16,828 nt of DNA from NCBI GenBank assembly GCA_020425885.1, contig JAGQRA010000145.1, forward strand, positions 1-16,828, written 5' to 3'. Origin of the DNA: Planctomycetota bacterium. GTDB taxonomy: Bacteria; Planctomycetota; UBA1135; UBA2386. Positions 9,016 to 15,926 of the stretch are shown piece after piece (position 1 is the first letter of the stretch; each line of letters begins with the position of its first letter). The notes beneath the pieces were generated by a model. It was not told the origin of the DNA. It did no database searches and worked only from the letters and a program-made list of their open reading frames with translations. Made by a program: the position numbers and the translations under genes.

Positions 9016-10220
9016 GTGCACCTCGACAGCGGACCGAGTCAGGGTTCACCCTGCTCGAATTGGTGGTCGTGATGGGCATCCTGTCGGGCTTCCTGGTCAT
9101 GCTCGTGCAGCTCGTCGATACCGGGCTGCAGCTGTTCGCCGAAGGCGAATCGGGCCAGCGCTACGCCGATGCCACCAGCCGGGCGCAGCGCTGCATCAGC
9201 CGCGAACTCGGCGCGCTGCGCGGCACCGCCAGCGGCCGTGACCGCGACACCATCGACGACCGGCTGCTGGTGCAATGGCTGCCGATCGGACTGCCCGACC
9301 GCCCCGAGCGCGGGGCGACCAAGGTCCAGGTGCTGCGCGCCGCCGTGCAGCTGCCGCCCGATCGCGAACTCGAGTTGCTCGAGGTGATGCTGCTGGCGCG
9401 ACTGCTCGAAGAGGAAGGCGAGCTCGACGAGGCCATGGCAGCCGAGCGACTCGCGGCGATGCGCGCCACCGAGCCGCTGCGCGGGATCGGCAACATGATG
9501 CTGCTGCCGTGGCGGCAGGAGGGTGCGGACGATGCCTTCCTCGAACTCCGCGCCGGCTGGTTCCTGCCCGGACAGAAGGTCCGCATCGACGAGCGGCGAT
9601 TCCAGGACCCGTTCGACGTGCTGGTGCCGGGCACGCCCGAGCTGCCGGCCCTCGTGGTCTTCGACAACACCACGCCGATCCTGCGCGATCTGCTGCATGT
9701 CGAGTTCGAGTTCTGGTCGCAGCGGACCAGGACCTGGCGTCAGGGTGGCGGGCTCGCGAGCGGCGGGGCCGGACCGGAGACGATCTGGGACAGCAGCCGC
9801 GGCGGCTGGCTGGTCGACGAGGCGACCGGCGGCGTCTTCGCCCTCGACCGCGGTCCGGCGAGCTTCCGCGATCCGACCGATGACATCCAGCCGCACGCGA
9901 TCCGGGTGCTCTGCACCGTCGCCGCGCCGCCTGACCAGGCGGCCGAGGGGCTGCTCGCACGCAGCCTCGGCGCCGACGACCAGACGCTGGTGCTCGTCAA
10001 TGGCGATCATTGGCCGGGGCCGGCCGAGGGCGGCTGGCTCAAGATCGGCGGCGAGTGGATGCACTATGATGAGCTGCGCGGTGACCGCTTGACCGGGCTC
10101 AGGCGCGGTCAACGGCTGACCAAGGCGCGCGAGCATGCCGCCGGAGTTCGTGTCCACCACGGCAAGGCGATCGAGTTCGTCATCCCCCTGGCTCACGCGA
10201 AGGACGACTGGAATGGCTGA
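9012..10220 (+). CDS. GspJ-like minor pseudopilin, enlarged
   Basis: This is a 402-residue prepilin-like protein; GspJ is usually about 200. The leader ends at Gly11, followed by FTLLE (Glu16 at +5) and a hydrophobic helix (LVVVMGILSGFLVMLVQLV). A GspJ-like pattern is visible: an early helix with repeated Arg/Leu (RAQRCISRELGALRG), then LLHVEFEFWSQRTRTW, then a strand pair around PHAIRVLCTVAAP. The added length includes a Glu/Leu-rich helical insert at about residues 115-160 and, near the C-terminus, one copy of the IGxE motif shared with the upstream giant protein. GspJ joins GspI and GspK in the pseudopilus tip. The ATG overlaps the upstream stop by four bases; AGAGGA is 11 bases upstream, so coupling probably matters. 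PilW-type minor pilin is the alternative; the GspK neighbour argues for GspJ. Confidence 0.74.
   Translation: MSAPRQRTESGFTLLELVVVMGILSGFLVMLVQLVDTGLQLFAEGESGQRYADATSRAQRCISRELGALRGTASGRDRDTIDDRLLVQWLPIGLPDRPERGATKVQVLRAAVQLPPDRELELLEVMLLARLLEEEGELDEAMAAERLAAMRATEPLRGIGNMMLLPWRQEGADDAFLELRAGWFLPGQKVRIDERRFQDPFDVLVPGTPELPALVVFDNTTPILRDLLHVEFEFWSQRTRTWRQGGGLASGGAGPETIWDSSRGGWLVDEATGGVFALDRGPASFRDPTDDIQPHAIRVLCTVAAPPDQAAEGLLARSLGADDQTLVLVNGDHWPGPAEGGWLKIGGEWMHYDELRGDRLTGLRRGQRLTKAREHAAGVRVHHGKAIEFVIPLAHAKDDWNG
10030..10160 (+). repeat. Protein repeat motif, copy F (GspJ-like)
   Basis: Encodes GGWLKIGGEWMHYDELRG, then LTGLRRG, then AREHAAGVRVHHG. It matches the motif copies in the GspK-like protein although it lies in a different gene, close to its C-terminus and inserted before the last strand of the GspJ-like fold. 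Confidence 0.5.
10199..10204 (+). promoter_or_regulatory. Shine-Dalgarno site fixing the start of the GspI-like gene
   Basis: GAAGGA lies eight bases before the ATG at 10213, inside the last codons of the GspJ-like gene. It supports this ATG over the in-frame ATG at 10135, which would give a long, atypical leader. Confidence 0.7.
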
Positions 10221-10689
10221 CCGTAGAGGCAACCCATCCGCCGCCGGCTTCACGCTGGCCGAGATGTTGGCCGCGCTCGGCATCCTGCTGGTCGGCATCG
10301 TGGCATTGCTCGGGGCCCTGGGGTCGAGCGTCGGGCAACGGCGAACGACCGACGCCCGACTGGCGGCGACCGCGGCCTGTGACTACGCCGTGATGCGCGT
10401 CCGCGAGGAGGCGACCCGACTGACTGCCGCGGCCGAGTCGGATCTCGACCTCGAGCTGGTGGCGCTGCAGGATCAGAGCGTGCCCGGTTTCGAAGGCATG
10501 ACCTGGTCGGCGACGACGACCGTCGATGACATGCGCCCGGACATCTGGCTGGTCAGGATCGAGATGCGATGGCTCGAGGAGGGGGAGGACAGCTCCGAGG
10601 TCTTCCTGCGCATCCTGCCGAAGAGCCTGCCGCTCGGCGCCCGGGTCCGCCGTTTCCGCGAACAGGCCGAGCAGACTTCCGAGAGGTGA
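10213..10689 (+). CDS. GspI-like minor pseudopilin
   Basis: The protein has 158 residues, close to the usual GspI size. The leader ends at Gly12, followed by FTLAE (Glu17 at +5) and a hydrophobic helix (MLAALGILLVGIVALLGALG). The rest is a short alpha/beta domain with GMTWSATTTV and WLVRIEMRWLEEGE, which fits the GspI pattern of strand pairs with Trp. GspI nucleates the tip complex with GspJ and GspK in the type II secretion pseudopilus. It overlaps the GspJ-like gene by eight bases. PilV-type minor pilins share the same N-terminus; the K-J-I neighbourhood makes GspI more likely. Unlike its partners it carries no extra domains. Confidence 0.72.
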   Translation: MADRRGNPSAAGFTLAEMLAALGILLVGIVALLGALGSSVGQRRTTDARLAATAACDYAVMRVREEATRLTAAAESDLDLELVALQDQSVPGFEGMTWSATTTVDDMRPDIWLVRIEMRWLEEGEDSSEVFLRILPKSLPLGARVRRFREQAEQTSER

Positions 10690-10694
10690 CCGAT

Positions 10695-12188
10695 ATGAAC
10701 ATGCGTAGCTGCTTCCTTTCCCTGATCGCCGCGCTGGCGTCGGTCGTCGCCCTGCCGGCGCAGACCATCCAGCTCTCGGAGGGCTCGCTGCTGCTGGCGT
10801 CCGTCGAGGATGCCAACGGCGATGGCCTGCGCGTGCGGCGGCTCGACAACGGTGGCGTCCTCGAGCTGCGCTGGAACCAGCTGTCGGCGGCCTCGGCGCT
10901 GCAGATCAAACGCAAGTTCGATCTCGCCGGCGAGGTCCAGGACGAGGTGCTGGCGCGGGCCGACGAGGTCGACTACCTCGTCAAGGGCCAGAAGCAGAGC
11001 GTGCTCGGCAAGATCGTACGGCAGAACACGACCGAGGTGGTGGTGCGCAAGCGCGGCGTCGACTACAGCATTCCGCGGGCCGAGATCGTCGGCGGCCGCA
11101 CGCTCGACGTCCCGGTGGCGCAGATCTACACCAAGGACGAGTGGTACGCGTTGCGGCTGGCAGAGCTGAAGGACCCGAGCCTGGCCGATCAGCACGTCCT
11201 GATGGTCGAGGACCTGATCAAGGTGCGCGACTACCAACACGCCGGGGAGCATCTGCAGAAGGCCACCGAGCTCAAGGCGAACTCGCGCGACCCCGACAAG
11301 ATCGACACCCTGAAGGCGAAACTCGACCGCTACAAGGAGGCGGCCAAGGAGCGTGAGCTGCTCGACCAGATCCAGGCCTGTCGCAGCCGGGGCACGCTGG
11401 TCGAGTTCGAGAACGGCGTGAAGCTCATCGCCGAGTTCGAGTCCACATTCTCGAACTCGAGGCTCAAGGCCGAGTTCGACGTCGAGAAGACCCGCTTCAC
11501 CGCGGCCCGTCAGCGGTTCTACGCGCAGAAGCTCGCCGAGTACTACCGCCGTTCGATCGGCGTCCTGGCCGAGAAGAAGGTCAGTGAACCCGGCATCTCG
11601 CTGCAGGCGGCCCGGGACTACGCCGAGAATCAGATGACCGACGATCTCATGGAACGCTGCGCCCAGCAGTTCCGCATCGAGGTCGACGAGGCGCGGACAC
11701 TGTGGGCCGATCGCGCCAACTATCCGGTCGGCAAGCGGACCGAGCACTTCTCCTACAGCGTCGGTTCCTGGGTCCTCGGCGAGGAGGCGATCATGAAGGA
11801 CACCAACGCGCAGAAGCAGAAGGACCAGCAGAAGGGCGCACAGCCGGCTCAGAACGGCAACACCCGCCAGATCCAGAAGATCGCGCAGGCCATGAAGCAG
11901 GCCCTCGAGCGCCGTCGGGCCGCTGGCCAGGGCAACCAGGGGGCTGCCGAACAGACCGAGGATGACTGGTGGGCCGACGCCAATCGTGCCGAACGGGCAG
12001 GGTGGCTGCGCGCCTACTACGCCGAGTCCGGCGGTCAGCTCGTCGTCACGTTCGCCACGGTGTCGCCCTGCATCGCCTGCTACGGGCAGGGCACCGTGCC
12101 CGAGGTGAACTCGGAGGGCAAGCTCGTACGCACGCCGTGCTACCTCTGCCACGACACCAAATACATGCGCAGCTTCAAGGCCTATTAG
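10695..12188 (+). CDS. Secreted protein with SH3-like N-terminal repeats and C-terminal DnaJ-like zinc hairpin
   Basis: The protein has 497 residues. A Sec signal peptide is clear (MNMRSCFLSLIAALASVVA, probable cleavage after LPA). Two small beta units follow: SEGSLLLASVEDANGDGLRV ... LELRWNQL, then GKIVRQNTTEVVVRKRG ... YSIPRAEIV. They resemble the SH3-like 'attribute' repeats common in Planctomycetota. The middle (about residues 150-420) is helical and charged, with possible TPR-like or coiled-coil segments. The C-terminus has Cys459, Cys462, Cys482 and Cys485 as CIACYGQG ... CYLCH, like one zinc hairpin of the DnaJ cysteine-rich domain. GAGAGG lies eight bases before the chosen ATG, and the signal peptide supports it. 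No function is recognised. Its place between pseudopilin genes and a prolyl isomerase suggests a periplasmic or envelope partner of the secretion machine. Confidence 0.7.
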   Translation: MNMRSCFLSLIAALASVVALPAQTIQLSEGSLLLASVEDANGDGLRVRRLDNGGVLELRWNQLSAASALQIKRKFDLAGEVQDEVLARADEVDYLVKGQKQSVLGKIVRQNTTEVVVRKRGVDYSIPRAEIVGGRTLDVPVAQIYTKDEWYALRLAELKDPSLADQHVLMVEDLIKVRDYQHAGEHLQKATELKANSRDPDKIDTLKAKLDRYKEAAKERELLDQIQACRSRGTLVEFENGVKLIAEFESTFSNSRLKAEFDVEKTRFTAARQRFYAQKLAEYYRRSIGVLAEKKVSEPGISLQAARDYAENQMTDDLMERCAQQFRIEVDEARTLWADRANYPVGKRTEHFSYSVGSWVLGEEAIMKDTNAQKQKDQQKGAQPAQNGNTRQIQKIAQAMKQALERRRAAGQGNQGAAEQTEDDWWADANRAERAGWLRAYYAESGGQLVVTFATVSPCIACYGQGTVPEVNSEGKLVRTPCYLCHDTKYMRSFKAY

Positions 12189-13195
12189 TGAGGTCTGCGG
12201 CGCTGGTCCTCGCGGTGTTGGCCGCATGCGCCGGCAGCGGTGCTCGACGCCTGACGACCGGCGAACCGACGCCTACCGGCACGGCGGTGGAGACGCCGGC
12301 CGCGAACGGGGACCGGGTCACCTTCGTCGACCAGCAGGCGGTCGCGGTGACAGGACTCGGGCCCGAGATCCTGCTGCCCCCCGAAGGCGACAGCGATGCC
12401 GTGGTGGCGCGCGTCGGTTCGCTCGAGCTGCGCCGCAGCCACGCGTTCGCCAGGTTCCTGACGGCGGATCCGAAGATCGCGCTACAGGTCGTCGATCAGC
12501 TCGTGTTCGACGTCCTGGTCGCCCGCCATGCCCGCGAGTACGGGATCATCGTCCAGCCGGAGAGGGTCGACCAGCTCACGCAGGGCGAGGAGCAACGCAT
12601 GAAGCGGCAGGTCGAGTCCGAACTCGGCGGCGACATGGACTTCGGTACCTACGTCTTCCGCATGTTCGGCATGCGGCTCGACGAGTGGCGCCGGACGCTG
12701 CGACTGCGAACGGCGCAGCGGCTCTACCATGGCTATGTGATCCGCTACCTGGCGTTGCGCGAGGATCGCGTGCGAGTGCGGTACATCGTGCACCGAGACC
12801 GCTCGGTGGTCGCGGAGGCGGTGGCGAAGGTGCGCGATGGCGCCGACTTCGCGACCCTCGCCTTGCGGTTGTCGGAGGACGGCCGGCGCGACGGTGGCCT
12901 GTTGCCGGCATTCGGCAAGAGCTTCCCGAGTCCGGTCACCGAAGTCGCCTTCACGCTGAGCAAAGGCGGTGTGTCCGATCCGTTCGAGCGCCAGGTCGCC
13001 GGCGAGTCCCGCTGGTTCACCGTGTACTGCCTCGATCGTCTGGCGGGCAGGGACGAACCGTTCGCCGCGGTGCAGGCCGAGATCGATCGCGAACTCGCCG
13101 CCAATCCGTTGACCCAGGTCGAGGCTTCGGCGTACGCACTGCTGTGGCGAGAGTCGATCGAACCGGCCGAGCAGCCGGTCGATATCAACCGATGA
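12188..13195 (+). CDS. Lipoprotein parvulin-type peptidyl-prolyl isomerase
   Basis: The protein has 335 residues. A GTG start gives a lipoprotein signal: MRSAALVLAVLAAC, with lipobox LAAC and Cys14 as the likely lipidated residue. Residues about 70-195 are helical, as in SurA/PrsA chaperone arms. Residues about 195-292 form a parvulin (PpiC) rotamase domain: RVRYIVHR, then ADFATLALRLSED, DGGLLPAFGK and EVAFTLSKGGVSDPFE are all typical. The enzyme would isomerise prolyl bonds in exported proteins on the outer face of a membrane. The GTG shares one base with the upstream stop, and AAGG lies seven bases before it. The frame is open further upstream but that part is a shadow of the preceding gene. 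The context suggests folding of the large secreted or pseudopilin proteins of this operon, which is inference. Confidence 0.85.
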   Translation: MRSAALVLAVLAACAGSGARRLTTGEPTPTGTAVETPAANGDRVTFVDQQAVAVTGLGPEILLPPEGDSDAVVARVGSLELRRSHAFARFLTADPKIALQVVDQLVFDVLVARHAREYGIIVQPERVDQLTQGEEQRMKRQVESELGGDMDFGTYVFRMFGMRLDEWRRTLRLRTAQRLYHGYVIRYLALREDRVRVRYIVHRDRSVVAEAVAKVRDGADFATLALRLSEDGRRDGGLLPAFGKSFPSPVTEVAFTLSKGGVSDPFERQVAGESRWFTVYCLDRLAGRDEPFAAVQAEIDRELAANPLTQVEASAYALLWRESIEPAEQPVDINR

Positions 13196-13229
13196 CAACT
13201 CGGTATGCGTCGGGTAGAAACATGCGACC

Positions 13230-14114
13230 ATGGACGACATCTCGCGCGAGCCGACGCCGGACACCACTACGGGTCGCCCCGTCAAGGGCGATGAGAAGGG
13301 GCCGCAGGAACTGCTCGTGTTCGAGCGCAGCCAGCTGCGAGAGGATCTCGTCGTGAAGCAGCGCGAGGACGCCTTGGCCCGGGCGGGCGACGGCGATCCC
13401 GAGAGTGAGGTCGACGCCGGCGCGAGCCCGGTCGAATCCGGCGCCGCGAACGAGCATGACGCCGAACTCGACGAGGCCGGCATCATGCCCGAGCAGCTGG
13501 CCGAGGCGCTCGCCGAGGAGGCGTCGGTCGCCGAGATCGAGACGGAGTTCGCCGACGACGAGGAAGGTCTGCCCGCCGTCCCCGAGATCCAGGACGCGGA
13601 CGAGCTGTCCAACTACGTGTTCGTGTTGATGCTCTCCTCGCGCGAGGGGTTGTCGTTGTTGCGACTCGCCCGCGCCTGCAACACGACGCAGAAGCTGGTC
13701 GAGGAGGCGATCGGCCTGCTGCAGCAGAAGCTGCACGGTCTCGGTCTGCCGGTCGAGCTGTCGCGCACCGGTGACACGGTGAAATGGCTGGCCCGCGACA
13801 CGACGTTCCCTTTCCTGCAGCGGCTGCGCGGCGTCAAGAAGCTCGAACGGCTGTCGCCGGCCGCGCTCGAGACGCTCGCCGTCGTCGCCTACCGGCAGCC
13901 GGTGATGCGCAGCGAGGTCGAGGCGATCCGCGGCGTGAAGGCCGGGCCGATGCTGCGGACGCTGCTGCAGCACAAGCTGATCCGGATCAGCGGCCGCGCC
14001 GATGTCCCCGGCAAGCCGCTGCAGTACGGGACGACCCAGCAGTTCCTCGAACGGTTCGGCCTGGCTTCGCTGCAGGAGCTGCCCAGCGTCAAGGAATGGA
14101 AGAACCTCGGCTGA
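13230..14114 (+). CDS. scpB: Segregation and condensation protein ScpB with long acidic N-terminus
   Basis: The protein has 294 residues against about 180-200 for typical ScpB. Residues 1-125 are acidic, low in complexity and rich in Glu, Asp and Ala, and look disordered. The core from about 128 holds two winged-helix domains. The second carries the ScpB hallmarks: LSPAALETLAVVAYRQPV at about 207, IRGVKAGPMLRTLLQHKLI, GRADVPGKPLQYGTT, and FLERFGLASLQELP at the end. ScpB dimers bind the kleisin ScpA in the SMC condensin complex, in the cytoplasm on the nucleoid. An in-frame stop at 13215 rules out any earlier start, and no clear ribosome site precedes the ATG. It follows the isomerase by 34 bases, so it may be co-transcribed. 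scpA is not in the window. Confidence 0.92.
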   Translation: MDDISREPTPDTTTGRPVKGDEKGPQELLVFERSQLREDLVVKQREDALARAGDGDPESEVDAGASPVESGAANEHDAELDEAGIMPEQLAEALAEEASVAEIETEFADDEEGLPAVPEIQDADELSNYVFVLMLSSREGLSLLRLARACNTTQKLVEEAIGLLQQKLHGLGLPVELSRTGDTVKWLARDTTFPFLQRLRGVKKLERLSPAALETLAVVAYRQPVMRSEVEAIRGVKAGPMLRTLLQHKLIRISGRADVPGKPLQYGTTQQFLERFGLASLQELPSVKEWKNLG

Positions 14115-14133
14115 GGCCCGAGGGAGGCGTCCC

Positions 14134-14161
14134 TTGCAATGTCGGGCTCGACATCTAGACT
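14134..14161 (+). promoter_or_regulatory. Possible sigma70-type promoter for tRNA-Glu
   Basis: TTGCAA and TAGACT, each matching the -35 and -10 consensus at four of six bases, are separated by 16 bases. The predicted start would fall a few bases before the tRNA. The match is modest and the housekeeping consensus of this organism is unknown. Confidence 0.3.
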
Positions 14162-14176
14162 GCTTGCCGAATTCGT

Positions 14177-14254
14177 GTCCCGTTCGTCTAGTCCGGCCTA
14201 GGACCCCAGATTTTCATTCTGGTAACAGGGGTTCGAATCCCCTACGGGATACCA
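14177..14254 (+). tRNA. tRNA-Glu (anticodon TTC), CCA encoded
   Basis: The 78-base gene folds into a full cloverleaf. The acceptor stem is GTCCCGT with ACGGGAT. The anticodon stem CCAGA/TCTGG encloses the loop TTTTCAT with anticodon TTC, which reads GAA and GAG. The T arm is AGGGG-TTCGAAT-CCCCT, followed by discriminator A and an encoded CCA. The sequence strongly resembles E. coli tRNA-Glu, apart from a longer D loop (78 rather than 76 bases) and a G1-U72 closing pair in place of the usual G1-C72. It stands alone between scpB and a terminator. Confidence 0.95.
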
Positions 14255-14259
14255 GCTTC

Positions 14260-14297
14260 GGGTGCCCGATGCGAACTTCGCGTCGGGCGCCCTTTTT
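14260..14297 (+). terminator. Rho-independent terminator after tRNA-Glu
   Basis: A 14-base-pair stem (14260-14273 with 14279-14292; two G-T pairs, otherwise Watson-Crick) closes a five-base loop AACTT and is followed directly by TTTTT. It lies six bases after the tRNA CCA and ends 18 bases before the ligase start, so it separates tRNA transcription from the downstream genes. Confidence 0.88.
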
Positions 14298-14315
14298 CGT
14301 GATCGGACATCGATC

Positions 14316-15926
14316 GTGACCGGCTCGGATGGTCAGCAAGGACATCACGCGGGCGGCGAGGGGACCGCGCCGTCGGACCTGCTGAGTCTGGTTCGTGCCG
14401 CCGAGGCGGCGATCGCCTCGACGCCGTTGCTGACGGTCGGTGAGGTCACGTTGACGGCACGGCAGTTCCGCGAACGGGTCGAGGCGCTGGCCGCGGGGTT
14501 GCTCGCGGCAGGGCTCGGCCCGGGCCAACGCGTCGCCGTGTTGCTCGAGCGATCGGTCGAGGAAGCGGTGGTGCTGCTGGCCGCTGCCGCCGCTGGCGGG
14601 ATCGCCGTGCCGTGTGGCGGCAAACTGAAGGACGACCAGATCGGACACCTGCTGCGCGATTCCGACCCGTGGGCGGTGGTGACGAGCAGGACCCGGTTGC
14701 TGGCCTTGCGCGAGCCACGGTCGGTGCTGCATGGCCGACGCGTGATCGCGGTCGGTGACGGCCCGATGCCGGTCGCGGCCGAACCGTACCACGGTCTGCG
14801 TGGCGATCCGGCGATGCTGCGGACGCCGGCTGCCGATGCGGCCGCAGTCCTGCTCTATACCAGTGGCAGCACCGGCCTCGCCAAGGGAGTCGTGCAGACC
14901 CACGGCAACCTCACCTTCGGCGCCCGTGTCGTGGCCGACATGCTCGGGCTGCGAGGATCCGACCACCTGCTCGCCGTGCTGCCGATCAGCTTCGACTACG
15001 GGCTCAACCAGCTGCTGTCGGCGCTGCATGTGCCGTGTCGGATCACCGCCGCCGACCATCTCGGCACCGGCGAACTCGCCGAGCAATTGCTGCGCGTCGA
15101 GCCGACCGGCCTGGCCGGCGTGCCATCCCTGTTCCACGAGATCGCCCGCGGACTACGGAGCGGCGTGCTCGATGCCCGGCACGGGCGGTCGCTGCGCTAC
15201 CTGACCAACAGCGGCGGGGCGCTGCGCCGGGCCGACTCGGCGGTGCTTCGCGCCGCCTGGCCGCACGTTTCCCTGTTCGCCATGTACGGACTGACCGAGG
15301 CCTTCCGCAGCGCGTACCTGCCGCCGTCCGACTTCGATCGTGTGCCCGAGTCCTTCGGCCGTGCGATCGAGGGCGTCGAGCTGCTGCTCGTGGAGCCGGC
15401 CACGGGCAAGGTCATCACCGGTCCGGGGCAGGGCGAGCTGGTTCATGCCGGGGCGCTGGTGGCGAAAGGATACTGGAACAACCCGGAGGCGACCGCCGCG
15501 CGGTTCCGTCCCGATCCGCGTGGCTGCGCCGGCACGGTGGTCTACTCGGGCGATCTGGTCCGTCGCGACGCCGAGGGCTTGCATTGGTTCGCGAGCCGCA
15601 TGGACCGGTTGCTCAAGGTGCATGGCCACCGCGTATCGCCGGACGAGGTCGCGGGTGTGTTCGCCGGCATGCCCGGCGTCGGTGAGGTCGCGGTGTTCGG
15701 CGTCGACGGCGAGGCCGCCGGGCATCGCATCCATGTTGCCATCGCCGGCGATCCTGACCACGCCTCTCTCCGCGACGGACTCTGGCGGCGGGCCCGGGCC
15801 CGGCTGCCGTCGTACATGCTGCCGGCCGGCATCCACGTTCTGACCTCGCTGCCGCACAATGCCCATGGCAAGGTGGACGAGGCCGAACTGCGACGGACGA
15901 TCCTGCCATGCACCGACGACCGCTGA
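14316..15926 (+). CDS. AMP-forming acyl-CoA ligase, exosortase-A-associated type
   Basis: The protein has 536 residues from the GTG start. All ANL-superfamily motifs are visible: the P-loop YTSGSTGLAKG (181-191), MYGLTEAF (323-330), the ribose-binding Asp413 in YSGDL, the hinge region RMDRLLKVHGHRVSP (428-442), and the catalytic Lys519 in NAHGKVDEAEL. It would adenylate a carboxylic acid and probably transfer it to CoA or a carrier thiol. The stretch MYGLTEAFRSAYLPPSDFD with VPESFGRAIEGVE closely recalls the ligases linked to exosortase-A/exopolysaccharide loci; this is from memory of that family. The frame is open further upstream to a GTG at 14262, but that lies within the tRNA terminator hairpin, so 14316 is preferred; its ribosome site is weak. 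The next gene overlaps its end by 19 bases. No exosortase, carrier protein or decarboxylase partner is visible here. The substrate is unknown. Confidence 0.85.
   Translation: MTGSDGQQGHHAGGEGTAPSDLLSLVRAAEAAIASTPLLTVGEVTLTARQFRERVEALAAGLLAAGLGPGQRVAVLLERSVEEAVVLLAAAAAGGIAVPCGGKLKDDQIGHLLRDSDPWAVVTSRTRLLALREPRSVLHGRRVIAVGDGPMPVAAEPYHGLRGDPAMLRTPAADAAAVLLYTSGSTGLAKGVVQTHGNLTFGARVVADMLGLRGSDHLLAVLPISFDYGLNQLLSALHVPCRITAADHLGTGELAEQLLRVEPTGLAGVPSLFHEIARGLRSGVLDARHGRSLRYLTNSGGALRRADSAVLRAAWPHVSLFAMYGLTEAFRSAYLPPSDFDRVPESFGRAIEGVELLLVEPATGKVITGPGQGELVHAGALVAKGYWNNPEATAARFRPDPRGCAGTVVYSGDLVRRDAEGLHWFASRMDRLLKVHGHRVSPDEVAGVFAGMPGVGEVAVFGVDGEAAGHRIHVAIAGDPDHASLRDGLWRRARARLPSYMLPAGIHVLTSLPHNAHGKVDEAELRRTILPCTDDR

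Noticed and set aside
7639..9021. Minus-strand open frame of about 460 codons
   Set aside because: Composition typical of antisense GC-rich shadow frames and no domain seen; it lies fully opposite the GspK-like gene.
4291..10160. Prophage tail genes as the source of the repeated beta motif
   Set aside because: The motif copies lie inside proteins with pseudopilin leaders and GspK/GspJ features, and no phage structural, packaging or lysis gene is present.
10473..12227. Minus-strand open frame of about 584 codons antisense to the zinc-hairpin protein gene
   Set aside because: Shadow frame; it spans gene boundaries of the + strand operon, and the + strand product has a signal peptide and Cys motifs.
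14113..14154. Hairpins between scpB and the tRNA (CCCGA/TCGGG with an inner GGGA/TCCC, or ATGTCG/CGACAT)
   Set aside because: The two are mutually exclusive, neither is followed by a T-run, and they overlap a possible tRNA promoter; not enough to call a terminator or operator.
14177..14254. tRNA-Glu as an attachment site for an integrated element
   Set aside because: No integrase, no repeated tRNA 3' end and no change in base composition downstream; the tRNA is followed by its own terminator and ordinary metabolic genes.
14262..14315. Upstream GTG start for the acyl-CoA ligase
   Set aside because: This start would put the first codons inside the tRNA terminator hairpin and T-run; the GTG at 14316 gives a normal N-terminus.
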